Positions 1 to 9,235 of a DNA stretch of 64,000 nucleotides are shown here, in pieces (position 1 is the stretch's first letter; each line of letters begins with the position of its first letter). Source of the DNA: Cristatella mucedo (taxonomy: Eukaryota > Bryozoa > Phylactolaemata > Cristatellidae); NCBI GenBank assembly GCA_009760855.2, contig WPIO01000080.1, positions 1,742,501 through 1,806,500 on the forward strand, given 5' to 3'. The notes below the pieces were generated by a model. The model worked only from the letters and a program-made list of their open reading frames with translations. It searched no databases and was not told the origin of the DNA. The translations under genes and the position numbers were made by a program.

Positions 1-53
<53 letters not shown>

Positions 54-57
54 TGTG
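1..57. repeat. (TG)n microsatellite
   Basis: Pure TG dinucleotide repeat running in from the window edge and ending in a short GC/TG-mixed part. The small ORF over it is a repeat artefact. Confidence 0.95.
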
Positions 58-601
58 CGTGGTATTTATTATTAGAATGCCCCTGCTAAGCATTGAGTCT
101 GTCTGGGTGGCACGTGATGGGTCGTCTGACATGCTCCCCCTCCGGATTGTGGGGCAAGGTGCCAGATTGTTTCCCTTTGGTGCATAGGAAGCTGTGGCAG
201 TCAGCAAAAAGTGTGCAGCAGGGCAGGTAGTCACTGACGACATCGTTTTCATCATCTTTTCTGTTGCTGTCACAATGAAGGATCTGCCTTTTGCCATTGC
301 ATTGCTGTCTTTGATACTGATCAAGGCAGCAGCCTGCTGATGCCACCTCCGTTCGGCCCCTGCCATCCCCATGCATTTGAGTGGCCGAATATTCATAATA
401 ATAATGTATGTGTACAGCATTACTCTCTAACCAGGTGCTTTACGTATGCCGAAGGCATCGAGCCCGCCGCATTAAAGGGGACTATTTTACACCCCTGGGC
501 TAAACCAGATTGGCTTCCTTGAGCATTCGCCAAGTAAGCGCTGCCCTGGGGCTTTTGCTGCTGTAGGTCCTGTAATGCAGCGTAGCATGCTTTGCCTCCA
601 G
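58..601. other. Sequence upstream of first visible exon
   Basis: No coding exon could be recognised here. It is probably intron of the Mind bomb-like gene, because the first visible exon opens inside an ankyrin repeat and follows a pyrimidine-rich acceptor (tgctttgcctccag). An old SINE1 copy lies at about 395-530. Confidence 0.5.
395..530 (-). mobile_element. SINE1 fragment (tRNA-derived), old copy
   Basis: On the minus strand it keeps the order of SINE1: a head with a 'tggttt-agccca' box, a degenerate 'ggctcgatgcc' B-box, 'gcatacgtaaagcacctggt', and an end in ATT repeats. It is clearly diverged from better copies such as those at 36.8 and 48.8 kb. Confidence 0.6.
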
Positions 602-750
602 GTGAACACCAAAGTTGCTGGAAAGACGGCTCTGCAAATAGCTGCCCACCGAGGCAATATAGAGATTATGCTTCTACTGCTGGATGCCGGTGCCGACTTT
701 AATGCAGTAGATGACGACGGTGACACGGCAGTCCATTACGCCATGTTTGG
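602..750 (+). CDS. Mind bomb-like E3 ligase, ankyrin exon A
   Basis: First recognisable exon of the ankyrin region of a Mind bomb (MIB1/MIB2-like) ubiquitin ligase, a protein that in animals ubiquitinates Notch ligands. The exon follows a cctccag acceptor and ends at a GTAAGT donor. Its peptide contains GKTALQIAAHRGNIEIMLLL and DDDGDTAVHYAMFG, which are one and a half ankyrin repeats and resemble the first ankyrin repeat of MIB2 as I remember it. It opens in phase 0 and ends in phase 2, matching exon B. The N-terminal MIB/HERC2, ZZ and MIB-repeat domains must lie upstream of the window. Family assignment rests on the whole exon series, not on this exon alone, since ankyrin repeats are common. 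Confidence 0.8.
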
Positions 751-1239
751 GTAAGTTGAGGGATGCTGCAGTATGTGCAACAAGAGCTGCAGCAGCATCA
801 TATATCGCAGTCGATGTCATCGACCCAGATTGGCTCTCGTATTCGTAGATGGATGTTAACACATAGTCAGGCTAAGACTATTTATTCCGCCACCGTAGCA
901 GAGAGAGAGAGAGAGAGAGAGAGGGGAGGGAGACAGAGAGACAGACATACAGTGAGACGGATGTGGGTTTGGGTGTTCCTGATCTCCAGAGGGATTGGTC
1001 TAAAGCTGGCAAGCGATTGGGTAGCCAGCAGTTGCTATATCAGTACCATATACCGATCAGCAGTCGATATAATCGATCCATCGATGGTTTTTGGAGCAGC
1101 CACATCCGACATGGCCATCGGCCGTTAAAGGCTGCTTCGGCCTCGCTGCAATCGGCTCAATCCTTCACGAATGGTGGCCTCAGATGCACGGCCACGTGAC
1201 TTGCTGCTCCCGGCTCTAGCAGGCCTGTGGTTATTGTAG

Positions 1240-1402
1240 CAGCAAGCCTGAGGCCGTCCAGCTGCTGGCAGGGTGGGGCGCACGGCTCGACGTTGCTAAC
1301 AAGCGTGGCCACACGGCATTGCACATTTTGGCCGGCTTCCGCGATGAAGATTCGACAGCTGTGGACGTCCTGCTCAAATGCGAGGGCAGTGTCAACAAGC
1401 AG
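1240..1402 (+). CDS. Mind bomb-like E3 ligase, ankyrin exon B
   Basis: Second ankyrin exon. It follows a ttattgtag acceptor and ends at CAG|GTCGGT. Joined in phase to exon A, it continues the helix pair (FGSKPEAVQLLAGWGARLDV) and opens the next repeat with NKRGHTALHILAGF, followed by a longer loop and VDVLLKCEGSVNKQ. The 'G-KPEAV-LL' pattern after the HYA motif resembles the Mind bomb order. It ends in phase 0. The acceptor could shift by a few bases, but only the chosen one keeps the repeat in frame. Confidence 0.78.
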
Positions 1403-1807
1403 GTCGGTATGCACTGCGTCGTCTCCTAAGTAGTGTGTCGAGTTTGTAATGCGACCACTTTCAAGTTTCTCTGAGTACCCTCTCTTTTTGACACCGCATT
1501 GTTAATGCTGTGACTTTCTCCCTCTCTCTTTCTCTTTGTGTATGTGTTTCTCTCTCTTTTATTTATATTTATATACAAGTGCAGGCCTGAAAAAATCCAC
1601 CAACCAGTAGGAATCAGTGGAAATAAGAAACTTTGCCGAGTGATACAAATCAGTGCCAAATAGTACCACCGAAAGGTAGGATTAATATGAGCAATTTATA
1701 ATGTAGCAAATTTTGCATGCTGTCATCTTGATTAGCCTAGGCTAGGTGCTGAAACATGCAAAATTTACTTATTTGGTGGTTTCAAGTGGGTTAATATCAT
1801 TATAATA

Positions 1808-1942
1808 CAATTCATCTGTATAGCACCCTAAGAGAACTTGATCTCTATTCAGGCACTTCACATATGCCACATGGCTCGAGCCCACGACCTCGGCCTGACC
1901 TTGGTTGGGGCGAGCACCTTAACTACTGGACCAAACCAACGA
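1808..1942 (-). mobile_element. SINE1 copy (tRNA-derived)
   Basis: On the minus strand: a tRNA-like head with A-box 'tggtccagtagttaaggtg', a B-box-like 'gtcgtgggctcgagcc', then 'catatgtgaagtgcctgaat' and 'agagatcaagttctctta', ending at an 'atacagatg' tail. The last part is shared with the 3' end of LINE-B. It lies in an intron, opposite to the host gene. Confidence 0.8.
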
Positions 1943-2100
1943 TGGGAAGGTGGGGAGGTCTGCTGCATCCTTGATTTCTTGCATCCTTTCGAACTGTGGC
2001 ATGCCTTTGGTTGGACATGGTTGTCCTTGCTCAAAATAGCATTCTTTAAGCTCCTTGTGCTCACTGAAAAATGCCCCGACACTGTTGCGCTGCGATACAT

Positions 2101-2113
2101 TTTGAGAGAGAGG

Positions 2114-2184
<71 letters not shown>
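2101..2184. repeat. (GA)n microsatellite
   Basis: About 80 bases of nearly pure GA dinucleotide after a short AGAGGG start. ORFs over it are low-complexity artefacts. Confidence 0.95.
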
Positions 2185-2185
<1 letters not shown>

Positions 2186-2779
2186 AGGATATATGATGGA
2201 GTATATCCAGTACTTTAGTACTTTGCTGTGCTCTGATGATACAACAAAGTCGAATATCCCTCGAATACAGCTACTCTGCTGGAAGCCTTGACATTGAGTC
2301 CCAGACATTGCAAAGACAAGGTCACTTTAAATGTTTGAATGCCTGGTAAGAAAACAAAGATGGCAGGATGCACGATTTGTTACAGATATTGGTGACACGT
2401 GCAAATCCTATGCTCTGGTGACATTTTGTTGGCACGAATTCCACGAATCACTGAAATGTCGTAGGTTAAATCTGGATCCTCAGGGTACATGGATATTTTG
2501 GGCCAGCACCGTAGAAATATATCTATCCACCAATTTACCTTTGTCTCTGTCACTGGCTCTGTGTTTATCTGTCTCGACGCTGCTGGTACTGCTTTGCCTG
2601 CTAGCTGGTATAACATTCCTACTGTTGTTGCTGTGACTAATTTGCTCTGTACTCTCGCTACTAAGTATGTCAGTTACTTCATGCTTTTTATCGCCCATCC
2701 ATTCTCTGCCGTTCGACTGCTTTTGATCTTGCGCTGGCCCGTGGCAACGGTTCCTAAGTTTCCCTGGTTTGCCTCGCAG

Positions 2780-2934
2780 GATGAGGACGGTGACACAGCA
2801 CTACACTGCGCCATCGAGAAAGGCTACAGAACCATTATAGTGCCTCTGGTGGACCATCCGTCTACCGATCTCACTTTGAAGAATAACAGAGGGTTCAATG
2901 TGCTGCACCATGCAGTCCTACGTGGCGACAACTT
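2780..2934 (+). CDS. Mind bomb-like E3 ligase, ankyrin exon C
   Basis: Third ankyrin exon, between a gcctcgcag acceptor and the donor TT|GTGAGC. It encodes DEDGDTALHCAIEKGYRTII, a short insert (HPSTDLTLKNNRG) and FNVLHHAVLRGDN. The sequence 'NNxGFNxLHHAxLRG' is characteristic of the Mind bomb ankyrin region and is the strongest part of the family call together with exon D. The exon opens in phase 0 and ends in phase 2, fitting exons B and D. Confidence 0.85.
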
Positions 2935-3750
2935 GTGAGCCGCTCGCCACTACTGCTGCTGCTTGCTCTGTGGCAGCGCGGCTCTATTTCTCGCTCTGCA
3001 GCTCTCGGTAATAGACGTACTGGCGCTGGCGGTGCCATGTGAACCATCTTCTCCTCCTCCTCCTCCTCCTCCTCCTCCTCCTCCTCCTCCTTTCCCCTTT
3101 GCCTGTCAGCTAATTTATGGCGATTCGAATGCTTCCGGCCTGCCTGTGTGCCGTTACGGTAATCTATCTGTCTGTCATCGGCGTCATGTGAGTGGAAAAG
3201 TATAACGCACGGCGCTTCTCCCAGCATCGTGCACCTTAGACCTTGACCTTGGTGTGGAGCCTGCTGCTGATCCCCCCCAGCAGCAGCAGCAGCAGTAGGG
3301 GCAGCAGCAGCAGCAAGGCGCCCCAGATGTGATGGAAAGGGAGCGTGGAAAGCGAATCGTGTGGAAAGCATGGAAAAAAGCGTGGAAAGCAAATTTCCTG
3401 CGAATGAAAAGGGAGCGTGCCGCCGCACGGCTCGTGCTGCCGTGCATCCTCGTGCGCTGCCACTGGGGGCCGCTCGAATCAAACGTTTAAACTGCAGAAA
3501 CCTTTAAGCATTAATTTAACAATATTTTATAATTTGAATTATTTAAATAAAAAAATAATAAAGTATATTAATCTTATAAAACTTAATAATGTAAGAATTT
3601 CTGTAATAATCCTTAATTTAATGTTCAAACTGAAGATTCGCGCCGTTTTCGTTTGTTTTCGAGCGAGCGCTGGCGGCTTTCTCCACCTGCAGGTCCCGCC
3701 TTTCCTGCTGTGTGCGGCAGTTTTGAGTTTGTACTCTTTCTTATTTGTAG
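2935..3750 (+). other. Intron C-D of the Mind bomb-like gene
   Basis: Contains a (TCC)n tract (3051-3091), a short CAG repeat (about 3281-3318), a loose tandem array of a 'gtggaaagc' motif (about 3330-3400), and AT-rich DNA. No exon was recognised. Confidence 0.6.
3051..3091. repeat. (CTC)n trinucleotide repeat
   Basis: About 13 units of CTC in the intron. The Pro- or Glu-rich ORFs across it are artefacts. Confidence 0.9.
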
Positions 3751-3877
3751 CACCGTGAGGATGATAATTACCAAACTCCCACGATTGGTCGACGAAAGAA
3801 ACGGCAGCGGACTGACAGCTTTGCACATGGCTGCCGTTCATGGCCACAGAGATGTAGTGGAGACCTTGCTAAAGGAG
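3751..3877 (+). CDS. Mind bomb-like E3 ligase, ankyrin exon D
   Basis: Fourth ankyrin exon, after a ttcttatttgtag acceptor and ending at GAG|GTGTGT. Joined to exon C it reads TVRMIITKLPRLVDERNGSG and then LTALHMAAVHGHRDVVETLL. The 'KLPR-VDE' linker followed by a canonical TALHxAA repeat is what I recall from MIB1 and MIB2 at this exact place. It opens in phase 2 and ends in phase 0. No frameshift or stop lies inside the exon. Confidence 0.85.
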
Positions 3878-5294
3878 GTGTGTGCGTGCGCTCGCTTGCT
3901 CGGCCGAGTCACGCGGTGCGTTTAAGTGCCCGCATTTGCAGGCAGCATTAGCTTCTTGAATCGTCATGCATGAGGCTAGCCGACCATGCCGCCAAGGTCG
4001 ACGTAGCGAGAAAGCCGGAAGCTGGACGACCGGAAGTTGGCTCGGGAGCCTGCGCTCGAGTTGATGTCGCGCTAATCGCCTTCTGCTCTTGCTCGCTCCA
4101 AAGGAGCGCTATTCGAAATGCCGTTTTTTTTGAGCGGCAATCGTTCTTGCCGACTTTCCACCGACGAGCATTCGGGCATCGAGCTAGTGTGAGCAGAGCT
4201 GGTCGCCACGGTGAATGGCAGCGCCCTCCACCAGCAGCAAGTGCAGCAGCAGTGCCATCTTGTTTGAGACGCAGCTCCTCGCTGTGCTGCCTTATGCAGC
4301 TTCGGCTGGTCACATGGCGAGGACTCTGCCGCCATAGCTTGTGCGGCACTGGCAATCCGTGAGCAGCCGGGGGAGGGGAGGGGAGGGACCCTCGCTTGTT
4401 GCTTGGTGACATGGGTGCGCTGCTGGAATGCTGAGGCGGCCGGCGGACCCGTGCCGGGCACGGACCAGTCTGACGGAGTATGCTCCGACGTTGCCCGCTC
4501 TGCCTGGTCACCAGCTGCTTCGTGCGCTCCACGCGATGTATGATTCATGCTCCCCGGAAGATGCTTCGGCCAGCTTACCGTAAAACAGCCCCTTTGCCCC
4601 CTTCCCCCTCCCACGTTATCATGTGCTGTAACGAAAGAGATGGCTCAAAGCATACGCCTCTGTGACCTTTTGACCTAAAGGTCACAGTGTGTGACCCACA
4701 TTTTTTTAACCTTAAGGTCGCATACTGGACGTGAAAGAGGTGGCTCGAACGCATACGTTTAAAAATAACAATAGTAATAATTATAATAATAATAATACAC
4801 TTGATAAAGCATCCTCAGACAACTCACTCTCTTTCTAGGTGCTTTCCATTTGCTGCCAAGGAAACCCGATCGAGTGGTGAGTGGTATCATGCTTGATAAA
4901 CAACATGAATAACATGGTTAGGGGTGACATGCACGGGGTCAGCATGCAAGTGTGGTTTGTGGCATCATGTAACAGTGTCAGCATGCATAAGCACATAAAG
5001 GACGAATCACAGGAATCCACTTTCCTGCACTCCCTCATGCCATATGCACCCAGGACATGCTCTGAAGCATGCGCCGTGCATGCAAGGCCGCGTCTGACTC
5101 GGACTGTTGAAAATATCATCAGGCCGGCCTATTATAAATGTATAGTGAATTATATATATCTATACAAACATAATATAAAAATATCAGCAGGCCGGCCGAT
5201 TATAAATATATATGTATATATATATTGAATTAAATAAATATATATACTAATATGATATTACAATATCAACAGGCTGGCCGATTTACTTTCTCAG
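3878..5294 (+). other. Intron D-E of the Mind bomb-like gene
   Basis: Gene-free. A GC-rich part (about 3960-4620) has ORFs on both strands without recognisable domains. An antisense LINE-B 3' tail (about 4797-5030) is followed by AT-rich DNA containing a repeated 'atcagcaggccggccgattataaat' motif around 5118-5285. Confidence 0.6.
4797..5030 (-). mobile_element. LINE-B 3' tail, 5'-truncated
   Basis: Reverse complement of the 3' end seen after the LINE-B reverse transcriptase at 26.15-26.37 kb. It shows 'gtgcatgtcacccctaacca', 'gtttatcaagcatgatacca', the stem 'gagagtgagttgtctgagga' and a (ATT)n end. Severe 5' truncation is usual for LINEs. Confidence 0.85.
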
Positions 5295-5477
5295 GGCAGA
5301 GCTGATGTCGAGCTGCTTTCTACTCGTCACCAGACGCCTTTGTTGCTGGCCGTCTCTCATGGACATAAGGAAGTTGCCGATTTGCTCCTCGATAGCAGTG
5401 CAAATATTGCCGCCCAGGATGAAGAGGGTGACACCTGCCTTCATCTGGCGATCGCGAAGCACCAGCTGCTGTTTGGG
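5295..5477 (+). CDS. Mind bomb-like E3 ligase, ankyrin exon E
   Basis: Fifth ankyrin exon, after a ttactttctcag acceptor and ending at TTTGGG|GTAGGC. It encodes two repeats: HQTPLLLAVSHGHKEVADLL followed by DSSANIAAQDEEGDTCLHLA and IAKHQLLFG. The 'DEEGDTxLHxAxxxHQLL' ending matches the MIB2 ankyrin region as I remember it. It opens and ends in phase 0. Downstream, 1 kb of intron precedes the last ankyrin exon. Confidence 0.83.
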
Positions 5478-5774
5478 GTAGGCTTTTGGTTTTATTTGGT
5501 TTCCTCTGGCTTTTGGCATGCATTCGTTGCTGTTTGTCGAGATCTGCATTTTTATTTGTATTTGGCTGTCGGCGAGACACGCCATCGCCTGATCGGTCTA
5601 GCGAGACACGCCATCGTTGCTCTTCGGCCTTTGACCTTTGAGCCTTGGCTTCTCTTTGCACTTTGTTCTCACAACATCATTTTCTTTCGGCCTTCACCAG
5701 CTTCTTCTTCTGATAGCTGATATGATCGGTGCTTCCGACTGATTCTGATTTGTATCGAGGCAGTGAGGCCTGAG

Positions 5775-6045
5775 GGGCTGCTATCACCCCGCTTGCAGCA
5801 GGAATTAAGGAATATGCTGCTGCAGTACTCGAACCCACGTCACGTGTCGATCGTGAAGTTCGAGCACCGTACCGCTTGGCTAAGACGAGTAAAAAGACAA
5901 TGGAGAAAAAGTCTGATTCAGAAAGCTCATTGATGTATCTTAATAAATGGCTATCACTCTGCTTGCAGAGGGCAATGAAGGTTGTGTGTGAGGCTTGAAC
6001 TCACGACCTGGGTTATGAAATGCATCATCTTACCCACACTTGAGC
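5775..6045 (-). mobile_element. Two diverged SINE2-like fragments
   Basis: Both pieces keep the SINE2 core 'ggctatcac-c-gcttgcag' followed on this strand by a 'gaactcacgacct' B-box-like block and a degenerate head. They are older than the copies at 41.0, 47.4, 50.2 and 59.4 kb. Confidence 0.45.
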
Positions 6046-6297
6046 GAGAGGACCCGTGACCAACCCCACGGTTGGGTATCGAGACTGGTGCCCTCTTTCT
6101 GTTACTCTAAGTAGTGGCATATCTCGTATTTCACTTTTGCTGCCCTTGTCCTTGCCGTGGCATACTTTGGGAGCTAGGCTGGCGCTCTGCTATTGCCTTT
6201 AAATCGATATTGCTTCAGATTTCATTGTTAAACCTATCAGCAAGCACTTTTGCGCAATCGTTTCCTTTTGTAATTATTTCTCTGAAGCAATCTTAAT

Positions 6298-6392
6298 AAT
6301 AATAATAATGATACATTTGTAGAGCACCTAATCTCTTTCTAGGCACTTTACATATGCTGCATCTTGTGCTTCGATCCACGAGCAAATCATGC
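6298..6392 (-). mobile_element. SINE1/LINE-B 3' tail fragment
   Basis: An ATT-repeat end, 'tagagcacctaatctctttc' and 'taggcactttacatatgctg' give the shared SINE1/LINE-B 3' end in antisense orientation. Too short to decide which of the two families it came from. Confidence 0.6.
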
Positions 6393-6526
6393 GGCAAATC
6401 ATCTGGAATCGAGCATTCGCTGGCGGTTTCTTTTGCCCTTTTTAAGTCTATTACGTGCTGTGCTGTAACTAAGCAGTTTTTGCCCGCGCTGCTGTGCTTG
6501 CTACTTTTTTCGGATTATTTCCTCAG

Positions 6527-6690
6527 ACGTCGGCCTCAACTGCTCCTTCAGCAAAGAGCCTCGATCTGATCAGGAGGCTGCTGGAAGCAGGGGCGAATCA
6601 GACGATTAAAAATCACAAAGGAGAAAGTGCTGCCGACATAGCCACAGGACCACATACACGCGCACTCCTAGAGAAATACCGTCAGAGCCA
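6527..6690 (+). CDS. Mind bomb-like E3 ligase, last ankyrin exon F
   Basis: Sixth exon, after a ggattatttcctcag acceptor. It encodes SLDLIRRLLEAGANQTIKNH, KGESAADIATGPHTRALLEK and YRQSQ, which corresponds to the last ankyrin repeat of Mind bomb ('GADxxxxNxxGxSPLDL', then a short helix). It ends at CA|GTAAGT. The donor is perfect, but the same bases also read CAG TAA, an in-frame stop. In known Mind bombs two or three RING fingers follow. I found no CxxC-type RING exon on the + strand in the following sequence, so either the RING exons are beyond unrecognised repeat DNA or this gene ends without them. Confidence 0.8.
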
Positions 6691-6725
6691 GTAAGTCTTT
6701 TAAGTAGGGGAGAGAGCTAGAGGAT

Positions 6726-6732
6726 GTGTGTG

Positions 6733-6770
<38 letters not shown>

Positions 6771-6790
6771 TGTGCGCACGCACATACATA
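6726..6790. repeat. (TG)n microsatellite, imperfect
   Basis: TG repeat interrupted by CG steps, 35 bases past the end of exon F. Confidence 0.9.
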
Positions 6791-6929
6791 TGTAGATATA
6801 ACTAGAACAAGCGAAAGAAAGACCAAGTGAATATGAAGACTTGCTGTGAAAGTGATACGATGAATACATTAGTCAAAAGACTGCTTACGAGCACTGTGCG
6901 GTGGTCTCACCACTGTACCTCTGAGGAAA

Positions 6930-7060
6930 AGTCCCTAAAGGGGGAATGTCATGTATAGCCGGCGGGGTTGGGAGTTATGCCCCACCCTTATAAGATTTAT
7001 CTCCCTCACAGCACATTTATTGATATTTCTCAAATAAAGATTGAGCGATCGGCATGCAAA
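6930..7060 (+). mobile_element. Possible LTR-retrotransposon 3' end
   Basis: A polypurine tract (aaagggggaa, about 6938-6947) is followed at once by TGTCATG, a TATA-like 'cttataag' and AATAAA (about 7034). That order is typical of the start of a Gypsy-type LTR. I could not find a matching second LTR, a primer-binding site or coding sequence. The AATAAA could instead serve the upstream ankyrin gene if its stop codon is real. Confidence 0.3.
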
Positions 7061-7767
7061 GTAGCACAAACAACAAGGGCAACATTATCTATCTTTTGAT
7101 ATAACCATAGCTGTCATGTTGACCTTGTGATGACCTGTAATCAGTCATGGTCATATTTTTTCCTAGATTAAAAATGGCTTTTTTGGGGAAATCGGCAGAT
7201 ATTGCACGAGGCACTGTAAAAATATTCCAATGCACTTAAAAGATGCAGGGCTGTCTTTTCTGGGCATCCATATATAAAATTAAAAAAAAAAATGTATTTG
7301 ACATTTTAACTTTGCATGCTTCTGCACAATTAAGTTCAAGGTCTTTGACATGTCCAGCCATACTTACGACACCGACAATCATGATGAGACTCGGGCATCC
7401 CGAGTCTCGTCTATTAGCAATATCTGATCTATTAGCAATATCTGGTCTATTAGCAATATCTGATCTGGACATCTATTAGACTGAGCTCAGGTTGCCAACC
7501 GGCGACGCGAAGCGTTTACACGATAGAAAATGCTGGAAATTGTCTACTTAGGCTTTCTAGGCAGCTCGAATGCTGTATTGTGAATCGCTTGGCTTAACGT
7601 GTTCACCGGTGGAGGAACAGGGTCTTTGAAAGTCGGTGCCAAGTGCAAAAATATCATCAGTAGGTCAGAGTTCGAGATTGCCGTGTTGGCGCTAGAGAAA
7701 GGTGCACGCAGAGCATGTAAGCTGGCAGTAGCAGCTTGACCTCTTCAAAATCGTGTTGTATTTTACA
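7061..7767. other. Gene-free stretch
   Basis: Apart from the short tandem repeat at 7390-7470 I see no exon, RNA gene or known repeat. Confidence 0.4.
7390..7470. repeat. 18-bp tandem repeat next to a short palindrome
   Basis: Three imperfect copies of 'ctattagcaatatctgat' follow a palindrome (gactcgggcatcccgagtc). Confidence 0.8.
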
Positions 7768-7980
7768 CTTTTTTGTAGATAAATTAGCCTGGGTGACAGC
7801 AGATGCAGGGCTCCGCATCTTTTTGCTGCTGCCAGAAAGTGCGACCTGCACGAATGGGCCGTGCCACTTGTCACGAAGTGTCACATACCCTGCTGGGTCT
7901 TGCTACCATAACTGTACTCTGGTTCTCGTGAGATGGCTGGTGATCGTGCGACCTGTGACATCGGCTCTGGTCTTCGGCCC
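7768..7980 (-). repeat. 213-bp dispersed repeat, copy 1
   Basis: Identical over all 213 bases to 10851-11063. Read on the minus strand it runs from GGGCCGAAGACC to CTACAAAAAAG, so the A-run sits at the 3' end. This copy has no obvious target-site duplication, so it may be the source or part of a longer copy. The open frames across it have no recognisable domain. Confidence 0.85.
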
Positions 7981-8619
7981 TGCAGCTGGTCCCTCACTCC
8001 CCCTTGCAGCTGGTCTCTCACTCCTACCCCCTCCCCTACCTGCGACGAGAGGCAGAAGGCTCCGGCAGGCATAGTCTCAGCTGGAGCTGTCTTTGTATGT
8101 TAACGTTTTGGGTCAATAAAATGTGCACCCTTGTCTCTGGCTTACACTACTAGGTTGGTATTGTGATTTCAAAGATAGATATAGTCATCTTGGAGATACC
8201 GTCATCTTGCCGGAATCAGTCATTTTCCTTCAGCTCCAGGATGTCCATCCCGGAGCTGAAAACACGTCGTTCATGTGCTCCTCAGTGATATCCCGTTTTT
8301 CCTGTAAACATTACCTACCACACGTATTGTAAATCTGGCACAGTTATTACTGTAAAAGTATCTACAGAATTATTGGAGCAGTTTCTGCAGCCTTTCTCGG
8401 TAAGCAATTTCGTTCACACGATGTGTAAAATAAATTTCTCTGATCAATTTTGTAACGTCGTGAGAGGTCTGTTCCAAGGACTGATTGTTTTGTTACATTT
8501 TTCAGTCTTATGCAGTGATCTTGTAATTTTCTTCTAGTTCGTCGGTTCACCCTTTACATATCCTGTATATGTCTGCTGTGACCTTCAGAACGTAGAGCAT
8601 GCTGGTTATGTCTTGGGAT

Positions 8620-8620
<1 letters not shown>

Positions 8621-8682
<62 letters not shown>
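8621..8682. repeat. (TG)n microsatellite
   Basis: Pure GT repeat directly adjoining a SINE2 copy. Confidence 0.95.
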
Positions 8683-8684
<2 letters not shown>

Positions 8685-8847
8685 TAGCTGATTTAACCGC
8701 ATTTGTATAGTGACCGAAGAGCCTTCACAGCTGTCACCACTGCTTGCAATTGGCATTAAAGAACCGCCCACTGCAGGATTCGAACCCATTACCCCGGCAG
8801 TGAAAAGCAAGCATCTTACCTTCTGGGCTATCACGGCCTTGATGATT
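8685..8847 (-). mobile_element. SINE2 copy (tRNA-derived)
   Basis: On the minus strand: head 'ggccgtgatagcccagaagg', B-box 'gggttcgaatcc', core 'tgccaattgcaagcagtggtgacagctgtgaag' in shortened form, and end 'aaatcagcta'. The promoter boxes and the constant core and tail distinguish it from a functional tRNA gene. Confidence 0.8.
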
Positions 8848-8981
8848 GATTGTGATGATTGATTGATGTGGTGTCACCAAATTATTGAACGACAATCTTG
8901 ACCAAACGTTTTATTGTGGTTACAGCATTTTTTTTTATTTTTTAATCCAACGGGAAAGTGTATAGTCTCACACCCCTCTGC

Positions 8982-9235
8982 CTGTAATGTATCTCCGTCT
9001 GTAACTCCACAAAGACATCGAGTTTTGTATAGCGCCCTCACAGCCTAAGCGGCTTTCAGTGCGCATTCGGTAGCCAACAGACTTGATCTCACTCAACAAA
9101 GAGAAAGAACGTGGAAAGCTTAGCAGAGTCAGGAGAGCAGCTGAGGTAGTGAGTAGTGTGGAAGTAGCAGCTCAGGACCGCTGAAAAGAATAAGCCATAG
9201 TCGGCAGCAGGAGAGTAGTTGACGTTGTAGCTATC
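8982..9235 (-). mobile_element. LINE-C 3' end, 5'-truncated
   Basis: Antisense copy of the 3' end of the LINE-C at 28.3-28.6 kb: 'tgtaatgtatctccgtctgt', 'aactccaca-aag', the 'gccctcacagcctaagcggc' block and the antisense of the terminal 'GDRSF' coding region. Confidence 0.85.

Larger units (their letters stand above)
1403..2779 (+). other. Intron B-C of the Mind bomb-like gene
   Basis: No exon was recognised. It holds a SINE1 copy (about 1808-1942, minus) and a GA microsatellite (2101-2184). The ORFs that cross these repeats have no recognisable domain. Confidence 0.6.
5478..6526 (+). other. Intron E-F of the Mind bomb-like gene
   Basis: No exon was recognised. Two diverged SINE2-like pieces (5775-5885 and 5945-6045) and one SINE1/LINE-B tail (6298-6392) are present, all on the minus strand. 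Confidence 0.55.

Noticed and set aside
7768-7980. Gypsy integrase C-terminus on the minus strand (TLRDKWHGPFVQV)
   Set aside because: Short, single resemblance without any other retrotransposon motif; the DNA unit behaves as a 213-bp repeat.
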